Shown: piece by piece, positions 26,422-35,331 of the stretch
How the letters are laid out: each line of letters opens with the position of its first letter
Numbering within the stretch: position 1 is the stretch's first letter
NCBI GenBank assembly: GCA_000431155.1
Contig: HF985635.1
Location: forward strand, 1 to 64,000
Origin: Bacteroides sp. CAG:927
GTDB taxonomy: Bacteria; Bacteroidota; Bacteroidia; Bacteroidales; Muribaculaceae
DNA: 64,000 nt
Direction: 5' to 3'
Program-made: the position numbers and the translations under genes
The notes under the pieces: generated by a model
What the model was told of the DNA's origin: nothing
The model's database searches: none
Seen by the model: only the letters and a program-made list of their open reading frames with translations

Positions 26422-28953
26422 CTAATACGACAATGACAATTCGTCCACCCAAAGTGTGCTGCCTAAAGCGGCTGCAATTTCCACATTGTTGCTCACCGGC
26501 ACACGGACACTTTCTTCGGCGATGGAACCGTATCGGCTTGAAGATGCCATCATGACTCTGAGCCGAGTGGCCTTTACGCCGAAATGAGGATATGAAAGCG
26601 GCACTGTGAATGCGGTGTATGTCAATGCCGGCCGTAACTGCAGTTCGGTTCGGGCAATTACAATTTCCATGTTATTGTAAATGCCCAGCACCTCCACAAG
26701 CGCCACTCCCCTGTCGGAAGGATCGGACACAGAAGGCACAAATTTATAGAATCCGTTTAGGGCGGACGGGCGTGAGCCGAAATCTATGCCAAAGTCATAT
26801 CGCTCATTCTCATTATAAGGGTTGAAAGAATAATCACCGAGGAATAAACGCCCGGCAGCTCGATGAGCTATATTGGGCACGTTGCAGCTGTATTTGGTAT
26901 AATTGCCGTCAGGCTGCAGATAATCAGGAATAGCCTCGCCATTCACATCCCACCCCACACTTTGAAGCATCACAGCATATGCACCGGCATATGCGTCCTC
27001 AACTATCTGAGCCGATGGCTCAACATACCATGTATTTATGTTACGGGCATCAAGGCATGCGGTCTTGGGATTGGTAGTGGCCCATTTTTCAGGTACATAA
27101 ATCTCAAATGAGCGTCTGTTCTGCTGGTTAAATATCGGTACGATATTTTGAGAATACCGTCCGCCGCTATTCATGTCTTTGTATTCAAAATCTTTTTCTC
27201 TGTCCTCAAAACTTCCATTCGCAAATCCCGCAACATTCTCGGTGTGCACATTCACGGCCGGACAAAAATCAATTGCGGAAGGAGACTGCATTACTGTGGC
27301 ATTAATTGAGTAATCGGTAGAGGATGACAGTCCGCCAATAACAAGAATGCCATGCTCGGCATCCACATCAATAACCTGAAGAGCAGATCCGTTGCCATAA
27401 ACCCTGAGCATTGAAGTAATAACCGAAGTCAAATTCTCATCCTCAGGTATAACCTTAACCACTGCTTTAAGAGCATACGCATCTACTGCAATTGTATATT
27501 TGGGGGACACGCGTTTCAGAATCAATTCTGCTTTCTGCATGCCGCAATACATTATTTTTGTGCGAACAGCTTCAGTGCCATCAGGTGCATCAAACCTTAA
27601 CGCGTATAAACCCGGAGAGCGTGATTCAATTTCATAAACCGGCATCTCTACCCACTTGTTGCCGATGAATGCAAGCATCTGAAGATTATCATTAAGCTGA
27701 CTCGTAGGACTCTCCACTATTATCTCACCTTTGTTGACACCGGCAACTATGTCGGATGCGCTTACCACCTTAAGATCCACCGGCAAAGGCACCACCTCAA
27801 AACTTACCGGAGCGTTCAGGCGCATGTTTTTGCCAACGGCCTCAAGCGTGAACAAGGTGGACATTGCACCTGCCTCATAACGTAAATTTTTCAGCACTCC
27901 CGAAAAATCAATAGTAATCACATCGTCATTACGCAATATTTCCAGTCCGAGATTATGCATCACACCGGTCTGAGCATCTGTCAATCGCAAAATATCCACG
28001 CCCGGCAACCATCCCTCACTACAAAGCAATGTGCTTCGGGTAGTGAGAGTCAGTGATGCAAGATTATCGGATTCAACGCTCATAGAATATTGAGTTGAAG
28101 CTGAATTACCCTCTATCCATTCCAATGGCGTGCCAGATGTAAAGCCGGTGCAATGAATCACCGGAGCCGAGCCATTCAGAAACTCTTCTGAAAGAATCGT
28201 AAAGGCATCATCAGTTTGCACTTTGTTGTCAAATGAAACAATGACAGCCGGAACTCCCCCTTGCCGGGACAAATCCACAGTGGCCACATATGCATATCCG
28301 GGCAAAGCCTCAGGAAGACGTGCCGCCTCAAACATCACTTTCTCACCTGAGGAAGGCATGGTGAGATATAGCTGAATGGAAATATTGCCCGGATGAAGAT
28401 ATGCGGGCCGCGATTCCTGCGGAAAATATTCCACATATCTTCCTCCTTCAGAATGCAGAACGGCAGAAAATGACGAGAAATATGATCGAAATGACTCAGA
28501 AAACTCCACTTGCACCATACTGCTTGCAAGCTTAGCCACCAACGGTACATCCACTTCTGCCCCGTTGGAAAGGTCAACCACGGCACTCGCATAAAAATAA
28601 GGACATTCAAACCCCTCAGTTATACTATCGCCATATGCAGTTTCCACAAAATATTTCCCGGGCAAATAGGAATTATCCATCGGATAATCAAGCACACTTT
28701 TCCACTGAGCCTCACGCCCGGTGCTCATGTTTGTCACTTTGAGACCCATCTGCTGAACCGAGGGCACAGGGTTCACAAGGTTAGTGGAAACAGAACCGTC
28801 CACTGCTACAGCTGAAGCATCTATAGAAACCTGAGGATGAAGCAGCGCAGAACCTATATGTTCAGCATAATCCTCGTTGCTGCACGATATGCCAAACGCC
28901 AAGGTCACTAATATCAGTAAATAACCTGCAATATTACTTTTTCTCAATGCCAT
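26422..28953 (-). CDS. DUF4493 and PCMD domain surface lipoprotein (843 aa)
   Basis: First gene of the cluster. The signal peptide ends in a lipobox (GISC) and the ATG at 28953 is the natural start. The N-terminal part (about 35-235) matches the DUF4493 pattern (PGKYFVETAYGD and EGFECPYFYASA). The middle contains several beta-sandwich repeats, and the C-terminal about 230 aa are a PCMD domain, beginning near FANGSFED and ending in SSSRYGS and a TLWVDELSLSY strand. The product is expected on the outer membrane, possibly facing outward, binding glycans or matrix; this is inference from domain company in Bacteroidetes, not from a known activity. A weak promoter-like TAACTTTA lies at 28972-28979. 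Confidence 0.82.
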   Translation of the reverse strand: MALRKSNIAGYLLILVTLAFGISCSNEDYAEHIGSALLHPQVSIDASAVAVDGSVSTNLVNPVPSVQQMGLKVTNMSTGREAQWKSVLDYPMDNSYLPGKYFVETAYGDSITEGFECPYFYASAVVDLSNGAEVDVPLVAKLASSMVQVEFSESFRSYFSSFSAVLHSEGGRYVEYFPQESRPAYLHPGNISIQLYLTMPSSGEKVMFEAARLPEALPGYAYVATVDLSRQGGVPAVIVSFDNKVQTDDAFTILSEEFLNGSAPVIHCTGFTSGTPLEWIEGNSASTQYSMSVESDNLASLTLTTRSTLLCSEGWLPGVDILRLTDAQTGVMHNLGLEILRNDDVITIDFSGVLKNLRYEAGAMSTLFTLEAVGKNMRLNAPVSFEVVPLPVDLKVVSASDIVAGVNKGEIIVESPTSQLNDNLQMLAFIGNKWVEMPVYEIESRSPGLYALRFDAPDGTEAVRTKIMYCGMQKAELILKRVSPKYTIAVDAYALKAVVKVIPEDENLTSVITSMLRVYGNGSALQVIDVDAEHGILVIGGLSSSTDYSINATVMQSPSAIDFCPAVNVHTENVAGFANGSFEDREKDFEYKDMNSGGRYSQNIVPIFNQQNRRSFEIYVPEKWATTNPKTACLDARNINTWYVEPSAQIVEDAYAGAYAVMLQSVGWDVNGEAIPDYLQPDGNYTKYSCNVPNIAHRAAGRLFLGDYSFNPYNENERYDFGIDFGSRPSALNGFYKFVPSVSDPSDRGVALVEVLGIYNNMEIVIARTELQLRPALTYTAFTVPLSYPHFGVKATRLRVMMASSSRYGSIAEESVRVPVSNNVEIAAALGSTLWVDELSLSY

Positions 28954-29065
28954 TGTTTACCAAATATTTTGTAAAGTTAATACTTTTTATCTAACCGAGC
29001 CATGCAACACCTCTTTAAAATTAGTTAACAGCATTTTTAGAACCAGCTTCACGGAAAAGTTTTAT

Positions 29066-29073
29066 TACTTTTG
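29066..29073 (+). promoter_or_regulatory. Predicted -7 promoter element of the DUF4923 gene
   Basis: TACTTTTG, an exact TAnnTTTG match 24 bases before the ATG at 29097. The 143-base gap 28954-29096 is a divergent promoter region and holds nothing else I can name. Confidence 0.5.
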
Positions 29074-29096
29074 CGCATCAAAAAACAAACCATACA

Positions 29097-29756
29097 ATGA
29101 AAAGAATTTGCGCAATTGCCATTGCCATAGTTTCAGCAATGGCTATCTCGGCCTCCTCTCTTGACATCAAAGACATACTCAATGGAGTAAAAAAAGGCGG
29201 TAACGGCAGCTCAACAACTGAAAAACTGGCCGGATTGGCCGGATCGTTACTGTCAAGTGACAAAATTGACATCAACTCACTTCACGGATCATGGGCTTAC
29301 AAGGCTCCCGCTGTCACATTCAAAAGTGACAACCTACTGAAAAAAGCCGGCGGTGCCGCTGTTTCCGAAACCATAGAAGGCCAATTAGCGAGCTATTATT
29401 CAAAATTTGGGATGACAAGCCTGACTCTCGTGGTCAATGACGACAATACTTTTGAGATGAAAATCAAGAAAATCACGCTCAAAGGAACCATACAACCTGC
29501 AACAGGCTCAAATTCGCAAGCAAATTTTGTGTTCAGTTTCAAAGCAGCAGGCAAAATCAGTCTTGGCAAAATGGATACTTACATGCAACGCAGTGCCACG
29601 GGTACCATGAGCATAATGTTTGACATCTCCAAACTCATATCTCTCGTGAGCAAAGTAAGTGCCGTAACCAACATCAGTTCAGTCAAAACGCTGTCAAACG
29701 TGCTGTCAAGCTATGACGGTCTTTGTGCCGGATTTGAACTCAAGAAAACCAAATAA
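29097..29756 (+). CDS. DUF4923 family secreted protein
   Basis: Protein of 219 aa with a signal peptide (about 1-20, ending ISASS) and a single domain matching the DUF4923 pattern common in Bacteroidales. Recognisable parts are the SLHGSWAYKAPAVTF segment, the VNDDNTFEMKIKK strand and the C-terminal LCAGFELKK. The fold looks lipocalin- or barrel-like with a short helix-rich insert. No catalytic motif. Function unknown; the location is probably periplasm or outer membrane. A glycosyltransferase gene begins 6 bases after its stop codon. Confidence 0.8.
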   Translation: MKRICAIAIAIVSAMAISASSLDIKDILNGVKKGGNGSSTTEKLAGLAGSLLSSDKIDINSLHGSWAYKAPAVTFKSDNLLKKAGGAAVSETIEGQLASYYSKFGMTSLTLVVNDDNTFEMKIKKITLKGTIQPATGSNSQANFVFSFKAAGKISLGKMDTYMQRSATGTMSIMFDISKLISLVSKVSAVTNISSVKTLSNVLSSYDGLCAGFELKKTK

Positions 29757-29761
29757 TCCAC

Positions 29762-30562
29762 GTGCTCACCGCATCAATAGTCACATACCACACGCCGTCA
29801 TCAGAATTGGAGCAATGCTTTAATTCTTTGGCGTCTTCCGGCTATGTGTCAAAATTATATATAGTTGACAACGGGCAGGAACAACGTATTCGCGAGTTCG
29901 CCGCCAACGCCCCGATTCCCACCGAATACATTGCGCTTCCCAACCCCGGTTACGGCACGGCACACAACACGGCAATCAATCGTGCCGACAAAATCGGGGC
30001 AAAGTATCATCTTGTATTAAACACAGATGTGAAATTCGGCAAAGAGGTTGTTCCCAAATTGCTGGAATATCTTGAAACGCATAAAGATACCGGGATGGTA
30101 CAACCAAGAATCGTAAATACCGAAGGTCAACTTGAACCTACAGCCCGACTTGTGCCAACACCGTTTGACCTTATTTTGCGCCGATTCCTTCCGAACAGCT
30201 TATTCCCTAATCGCCGCAAGAAATATCTCCTAACGCATATAGACCATTCACAACCTTTTAACGCGCCTTATTTAGAGGGAAGCTTTATGCTTATGCGCGT
30301 GGAAGCCTTAAGACAAACAGGCGGATTTGATGAACAGTTTTTCATGTATCCGGAAGATATAGATCTGACAAGACGCATGCATCGGCACTGGCGCACTGTA
30401 TATTGTCCGATAGCACAAATCACGCACGCGCACAAACGTGCATCCTACACATCGATGCGCATGCTTTGGACCCACTGCTCCAACATGATCAAATACTTCA
30501 ATAAATGGGGATGGCTGAATGATGCGGAACGCCGACAATTCAACAAGCCTTTGCTTCCCTAA
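29762..30562 (+). CDS. Family 2 glycosyltransferase (rhamnosyltransferase-like)
   Basis: Soluble GT-A transferase of 266 aa. Seen: TASIVTYHTPSSELEQC N-terminus, nucleotide-sugar region NPGYGTAHNTAI, the metal-binding LVLNTDVKF, YLEGSFMLMRVEAL and the acceptor-base ED pair in FMYPEDIDLTRRM. This arrangement resembles dTDP-rhamnosyltransferase-like GT2 proteins in O-antigen or capsule synthesis, but the donor is not provable here. Start is a GTG five bases after the DUF4923 stop; no in-frame ATG precedes the conserved N-terminus. Followed by a strong terminator. Confidence 0.87.
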   Translation: MLTASIVTYHTPSSELEQCFNSLASSGYVSKLYIVDNGQEQRIREFAANAPIPTEYIALPNPGYGTAHNTAINRADKIGAKYHLVLNTDVKFGKEVVPKLLEYLETHKDTGMVQPRIVNTEGQLEPTARLVPTPFDLILRRFLPNSLFPNRRKKYLLTHIDHSQPFNAPYLEGSFMLMRVEALRQTGGFDEQFFMYPEDIDLTRRMHRHWRTVYCPIAQITHAHKRASYTSMRMLWTHCSNMIKYFNKWGWLNDAERRQFNKPLLP

Positions 30563-30575
30563 CCAATACCAATAC

Positions 30576-30618
30576 GACAAACGCGCCGGTTCCATGTTTG
30601 GAAACCGGCGCGTTTGTC
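30576..30618. terminator. Strong bidirectional terminator hairpin
   Basis: A perfect 16-bp stem, arms 30576-30591 and 30603-30618, with an 11-base loop. It lies between two converging genes, 13 bases after the glycosyltransferase stop and 17 before the lipoprotein stop on the other strand. T-runs are short on both sides, so termination would depend on the unusually long GC-rich stem. Confidence 0.8.
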
Positions 30619-30634
30619 TTGATGGCTTATGCTA

Positions 30635-31126
30635 TTATTGAAGCGAAATTTTCACCTCATGTGTGTTATCGCCATCATTGTCGGGATTGGAAGGAATGTC
30701 GGATTCGCTGTCCACTACATTCACCGGCACACTGGCGATGCCCTGAGCAAGCTCGCAATGAACTTCTGCTACCGTCATGCTCAAGGTCAGGACATATTGT
30801 CCCGGCTCGAGAGAAGCAGTTGGCAAAGTTATGCCGAAAGGAGCTACCGGATTGTATCCCACCACAACACCATTGAAAGTGTATGTAACAGGTCCGAGAG
30901 TAGCAGTCTTGCCGGGACGATTTGCCCTAACGTACACACCCGTGACCGTAAGGTCGTTGCCCTTGACCACATACACCTGATGGTCGACAGCCACCGCACC
31001 CTCCCCGTATGAAAGCGAGATAGTGACATCAGGCATATCAGAATCATCATCGTCATCGCACGATGTCAGCGCCAATGAGGGGATGGCCAAAGCCATCATC
31101 AAAGGAAGTAAACGCAGTATTTTCAT
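30635..31126 (-). CDS. Asp-rich surface-type lipoprotein, unknown function
   Basis: Protein of 163 aa with a lipoprotein signal ending LALTSC and followed at once by DDDDDSD. An acidic run right after the lipidated Cys matches the lipoprotein export signal reported for Bacteroidetes, so cell-surface exposure is likely (inference). The mature part has one beta-sandwich-like region containing LEPGQYVLTLSMTV, then an acidic low-complexity stretch (SDIPSNPDNDGDN) and a short C-terminal strand. No family recognised. It is 48 bases downstream of clpB on the same strand and could be read through from it. Confidence 0.72.
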   Translation of the reverse strand: MKILRLLPLMMALAIPSLALTSCDDDDDSDMPDVTISLSYGEGAVAVDHQVYVVKGNDLTVTGVYVRANRPGKTATLGPVTYTFNGVVVGYNPVAPFGITLPTASLEPGQYVLTLSMTVAEVHCELAQGIASVPVNVVDSESDIPSNPDNDGDNTHEVKISLQ

Positions 31127-31174
31127 AATAATTAAGAGACCAAATTAAAGTATTGCTATAATATAGCGTTGCAA

Positions 31175-33763
31175 TCAGTTACTGAATACAAGTTCATCGT
31201 TTTTAACATCTATGATTATCGGACGCTCCTTATCCACTTTCTGCGCCAGAATATCCTTGCTGAGCCGGTTAAGCACCATGCGGTGAATAACGCGTTTCAC
31301 AGGACGAGCACCGAATTCAGGATCATAACCTTCCTCTGCGAGATACTTGAGTGCGGCAGGAGTAACCTCCATAGTCACACCGTTGCGTTCAAGCATTTTC
31401 TGAATACTGTGAATCTGCAGGCCAACAATCTCCTCAATTTCTTTTTCATTGAGCGGGGTGAACATTATTATCTCATCAATTCGGTTGAGGAATTCCGGAC
31501 GGATAGTCTGTTTAAGCATCTCAATCACCTGACCCTTGGTAGTTTCAATGGTTTCTTCACGATTATCGGCAGTCATCTTGGCAAAATTGTCACGAATCAC
31601 GGAAGACCCCATATTGGAAGTCATGATGATGATAGTATTTTTGAAGTTTACAAGACGACCCTTGTTATCGGTAAGACGACCGTCATCAAGCACCTGCAGC
31701 AGTATATTGAACACATCAGGGTGTGCTTTTTCAATTTCATCAAACAGCACTACTGAATATGGTTTTCTGCGCACGGCCTCACTCAACTGGCCACCCTCAT
31801 CATAGCCCACATATCCCGGAGGCGCTCCGACAAGTCTTGACACGGTGTGTTTCTCCTGATACTCACTCATGTCAATACGTGTCATCATGTTCTCATCGTC
31901 AAACAGATATTCGGCCAATGCCTTGGCAAGCTCTGTTTTACCCACACCGGTTGTGCCGAGGAATATGAATGATCCGATAGGACGGCGCGGGTCATTAAGA
32001 CCTGCCCTTGAACGGCGCACCGCATCAGCGATTGCACTAATAGCCTCATCCTGACCAACTACACGACGATGTAACTCATCTTCAAGATGCAGCAGTTTTT
32101 CTTTTTCGCTCTGCACCATTTTGTTGACAGGAATACCGGTCCAGCGCGATACCACATCGGCAATGTCTTCGGCGTCCACTTCCTCTTTGATAAGAGCCTT
32201 TTCGCCCTGCATCATTTTCAGTTGCTCCTGAATCTCAGCATTCTCTTTCTCTTTTTGCTGCACCTTGGAGTAACGTATTTCGGCCACACGTGCATAATCG
32301 CCTTCGCGCTCGGCACGTTCTGCATCGAAATTGAGCTGCTCTATATCAATCTTATTTTGCTGGATGCGGTTGATAAGATCCTTTTCGGCACGCCACTTGG
32401 CGGTGTACTCTTTTTCCTCCTCGCGCATGGCGGCAAGATCTTTTTCAATCTCCTTAACATGCTCCTTATCGCCTTCGCGCTTTATAGCCTCACGCTCAAT
32501 CTCTTTCTGAGCTATCTTTCTTGTTATTTCATCCAGGGCCTGCGGCACGGAGTCTATTTCAAGTCGGAGCTTGGAAGCTGCTTCATCCACAAGGTCAATG
32601 GCCTTGTCGGGAAGGAAACGGTCGGTAATATAACGCTCTGACAAAGTGACGGCTGCAATAATCGCCTCGTCACGGATACGCACTTTGTGGTGATTCTCAT
32701 AACGCTCCTTAAGACCACGGAGAATGGCAATGGCAGATGTTTCATCAGGCTCATTGACCATGACTTTCTGGAATCGACGCTCAAGAGCCTTATCTTTCTC
32801 AAAATATTTCTGATACTCATCAAGCGTTGTGGCTCCGATACTTCTTAGCTCACCACGGGCAAGAGCAGGCTTCAATATATTGGCAGCATCCATGGCTCCC
32901 TCACCTTTGCCCGCACCAACGAGAGTGTGAATCTCATCAATGAACAATATTATTTCGCCATCGCTCTGAGTCACTTCGTTGACTATAGCCTTAAGACGCT
33001 CCTCAAACTCGCCCTTGTATTTGGCACCGGCAACAAGAGCACCCATGTCAAGTGAGAAAATCTGCTTGCTGCGCAAATTCTCAGGCACATCCCCGCGCAC
33101 GATGCGCTGTGCCAAGCCCTCGGCTATAGCGGTTTTACCGGTTCCCGGCTCACCAATCAGCATGGGGTTGTTCTTGGTTCTTCGGCTAAGAATCTGAAGC
33201 ACACGGCGAATCTCCTCATCACGGCCTATCACCGGATCAAGCTTGCCCTGACGCGCACGCTCATTTAGATTGATAGCATACTTGCTAAGGGAATTATAGG
33301 TTTCCTCGGCACTCTGGTCTGTAGCTTTCTTGCCTTTTCGCAGCTCGGCTATGGCACTCTGCAATTCGGCAGCGTTCAAGCCGGCATCTTTCAGAATTTT
33401 AGATGCAGGTGAGTTTATTTCAAACAAAGCGCAAAGCAATGCTTCAAGTGTCACATACTCATCACCTTGTTTTTTGGCAACATCAAGCGCGCGCTGGAGC
33501 ACATCGTTACTCTCTCGGCTAAGATACGGTTCACCGCCTGACACTTTGGGCAGCGATGCGATCTCGCGGTCCACTTGGGAAGTGACCATACCGATATTCG
33601 CGCCGATTTTGGCGAAAATAAATTTCACGAGCGATTCGCCTTCGGACATCACCCCTTTGAGCAGGTGCACAGGCTCCACGGCCTGACTGCCTGATGAGCG
33701 GGTAATCTCCACGGCTTTTTGTATCGCTTCTTGCGATTTAATAGTGAAATTGTTGAAATTCAT
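31175..33763 (-). CDS. clpB: ATP-dependent disaggregase ClpB
   Basis: Hsp100 chaperone of 862 aa that, with DnaK, extracts polypeptides from aggregates after heat stress. Seen in order: Clp N-domain repeats (about 1-145), AAA-1 with Walker A GEPGTGKTAIAEG and Walker B ILFIDEIHTLVGAG, the long coiled-coil middle domain (about 410-525) that distinguishes ClpB from ClpA/ClpC, AAA-2 with Walker A GTTGVGKTELAKA and pore loop GYVGYDEGG, and the D2 small domain. Length is standard. No TAnnTTTG box or CIRCE repeat is visible upstream (33764-33840). Confidence 0.97.
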   Translation of the reverse strand: MNFNNFTIKSQEAIQKAVEITRSSGSQAVEPVHLLKGVMSEGESLVKFIFAKIGANIGMVTSQVDREIASLPKVSGGEPYLSRESNDVLQRALDVAKKQGDEYVTLEALLCALFEINSPASKILKDAGLNAAELQSAIAELRKGKKATDQSAEETYNSLSKYAINLNERARQGKLDPVIGRDEEIRRVLQILSRRTKNNPMLIGEPGTGKTAIAEGLAQRIVRGDVPENLRSKQIFSLDMGALVAGAKYKGEFEERLKAIVNEVTQSDGEIILFIDEIHTLVGAGKGEGAMDAANILKPALARGELRSIGATTLDEYQKYFEKDKALERRFQKVMVNEPDETSAIAILRGLKERYENHHKVRIRDEAIIAAVTLSERYITDRFLPDKAIDLVDEAASKLRLEIDSVPQALDEITRKIAQKEIEREAIKREGDKEHVKEIEKDLAAMREEEKEYTAKWRAEKDLINRIQQNKIDIEQLNFDAERAEREGDYARVAEIRYSKVQQKEKENAEIQEQLKMMQGEKALIKEEVDAEDIADVVSRWTGIPVNKMVQSEKEKLLHLEDELHRRVVGQDEAISAIADAVRRSRAGLNDPRRPIGSFIFLGTTGVGKTELAKALAEYLFDDENMMTRIDMSEYQEKHTVSRLVGAPPGYVGYDEGGQLSEAVRRKPYSVVLFDEIEKAHPDVFNILLQVLDDGRLTDNKGRLVNFKNTIIIMTSNMGSSVIRDNFAKMTADNREETIETTKGQVIEMLKQTIRPEFLNRIDEIIMFTPLNEKEIEEIVGLQIHSIQKMLERNGVTMEVTPAALKYLAEEGYDPEFGARPVKRVIHRMVLNRLSKDILAQKVDKERPIIIDVKNDELVFSN

Positions 33764-33859
33764 AATATTTCAGTATTGTCGGTTAATTCGTTTAGACTTT
33801 TTTCTATATCTTTTAACAATCATCCCCCCATAATGGTTGTGTAAATGTGGGGTTTTAGC

Positions 33860-33867
33860 TACCTTTG
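33860..33867 (+). promoter_or_regulatory. Predicted -7 promoter element of the DUF5106 gene
   Basis: TACCTTTG with GTTG 20 bases upstream at 33836-33839, close to the TTTG-N19-21-TAnnTTTG consensus. It lies inside the open frame that starts at 33845, so translation must begin at the later ATG at 33911. This is probably the promoter for the long plus-strand run that follows. Confidence 0.65.
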
Positions 33868-33910
33868 TAGCATACAAAGCTTATGCCAAACCCGAATTCA
33901 GCATAAAAAT

Positions 33911-34807
33911 ATGACACGACATATACATATACTGCTTATTTTAACAGCCATTCTGATGATTGCCCCAAAATCGTTTGCGCAATCATTCGCACAGCCATAT
34001 TTCCCTGTGCCACTTGTGCCTGACTCTCTCAAAACATTGCAGCAAAGATCAGATTACCTCGTGGAGCATTACTGGGATTTCTGTGATTTGAAAAAAGCAT
34101 TCTCATCCAAGCCTAAAATGGCAGAATCATTCAATACATATCTGTCATTTATGCCTTATGCCACTGCAGAAGTGTCACACGCTTCTGTGGCCAAATTTCT
34201 GAAATTGCTTGAAAAACAGCCCAACGACCTGTTGTTCATTGCCCGAGAAGCTGAAAATTCACTTTTCACTGATTCTGCCGAATTCTCCGGCGAGAATCTT
34301 TACCTTATGTTTGCACAGGCAGTGGCACAAAACAAAAAAATTGACAGGGCCTCGCGAGCACGTTTCGTGCGCCATGCCGAGCTGCTTGAAAACAATCGCG
34401 TAGGTCACAAAGCCCCCGATTTTGTTTACACTGACCGCAACGGACAAACCCGCAATTTTGATTCCGACACAGCAAGAGTTGTGGTACTGATGATAAGCGA
34501 CCCCGAGTGTGAGGATTGCCGCATGGCCCGAATAAGACTTGACGCCGACATCAACGCCACAAAGCTCATTGACAAGGGGTTATTGAAAATAGTGTCCATA
34601 ACGCCATCGGCAGCGACTCCGCAATGGAGAGATGCGGTAAAGAATTATCCCGAAAAATGGGTGGTTGGAGCAAGTGACACATTTGATGACAAATATAATT
34701 TCTTCACCACTCCTTCTTTCTATCTCATAAACAATGACCATGTGATATTAGTCAAGAACACAAACATAAACAGTGTACTTGATGTAATGTATCGTCTCAC
34801 CCACTAA
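33911..34807 (+). CDS. DUF5106 domain protein with thioredoxin-like fold
   Basis: Secreted protein of 298 aa. Signal peptide MTRHIHILLILTAILMI ending KSFAQ, then a DUF5106 helical domain (LVPDSLKTLQQRSDYLVEHYW), then a C-terminal AhpC/TlpA-like thioredoxin domain with APDFVYTDRNG and the redox pair CEDC (PECEDCRMARI). It probably acts in periplasmic disulfide reduction or redox sensing; the substrate is unknown. Start chosen at 33911 because a promoter element lies between it and the upstream in-frame ATG at 33845 and because the signal peptide begins there. A DoxX gene follows 11 bases later. Confidence 0.86.
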   Translation: MTRHIHILLILTAILMIAPKSFAQSFAQPYFPVPLVPDSLKTLQQRSDYLVEHYWDFCDLKKAFSSKPKMAESFNTYLSFMPYATAEVSHASVAKFLKLLEKQPNDLLFIAREAENSLFTDSAEFSGENLYLMFAQAVAQNKKIDRASRARFVRHAELLENNRVGHKAPDFVYTDRNGQTRNFDSDTARVVVLMISDPECEDCRMARIRLDADINATKLIDKGLLKIVSITPSAATPQWRDAVKNYPEKWVVGASDTFDDKYNFFTTPSFYLINNDHVILVKNTNINSVLDVMYRLTH

Positions 34808-34818
34808 ACGATCATGCT

Positions 34819-35328
34819 ATGAATAAGTTTCAGCAATTCTGCGCCACCACGTTCATACGATTTACAGGCTATACATACAGCAATATGGCCCGATTGTTCA
34901 TACGCCTTTTTGTGGGTGTGATGTTTATGCAATTCGGAATTCGTCATCTCGTGAACTACAGTGTCATGAGCCTTGATTTTCCCACGATTTTCGGATGGAG
35001 CCATGAATGTTGTCTTATACTGATGATAATTATAGAAATAGTGTGCTCACTGCTTATCATGGTAGGATTTCTGACACGTCTGGCCACAATTCCTCCAATA
35101 ATATCAATGGTGGCAGCCGAATACTACATACTGCACGACATGCTCCCCAATGTGTCGGCCTACGGTCTTGACAGCGTACAGCCCGGTTATCTGCCTATAA
35201 TGTTCATCGGCATCTACCTGTTCATTCTACTTGCCGGGCCTGGCAAAATATCACTTGACTATTTTATTTCTCTATTTCTGATAAGCCGTCAGAACAAGGA
35301 TGAGAAAAAAGAGCTTGAAGAAGTATAA
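34819..35328 (+). CDS. DoxX family membrane protein
   Basis: Inner-membrane protein of 169 aa with four hydrophobic helices and the DoxX-like N-terminal segment RLFIRLFVGVMFMQFGIRHL. DoxX proteins have been linked to quinol oxidation or redox homeostasis, and the neighbouring thioredoxin-like gene fits that, but no redox residues are diagnostic here. The C-terminus is charged (KDEKKELEEV). It sits 3 bases ahead of mnmA, so it should be co-transcribed with the tRNA-modification gene. Confidence 0.83.
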   Translation: MNKFQQFCATTFIRFTGYTYSNMARLFIRLFVGVMFMQFGIRHLVNYSVMSLDFPTIFGWSHECCLILMIIIEIVCSLLIMVGFLTRLATIPPIISMVAAEYYILHDMLPNVSAYGLDSVQPGYLPIMFIGIYLFILLAGPGKISLDYFISLFLISRQNKDEKKELEEV

Positions 35329-35331
35329 TCC

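Noticed and set aside
31151..31172. Short AT-rich palindrome GCTATA/TATAGC behind clpB
   Set aside because: Too weak to call as a terminator: one-base loop, AT-rich stem, and an alternative overlapping pairing of the flanking TTGC/GCAA.
32087..32641. 184-aa plus-strand ORF, Leu/Phe-rich
   Set aside because: Mirror image of the Glu/Lys/Ala-rich middle-domain coiled coil of clpB; hydrophobicity is a by-product of the antisense frame.
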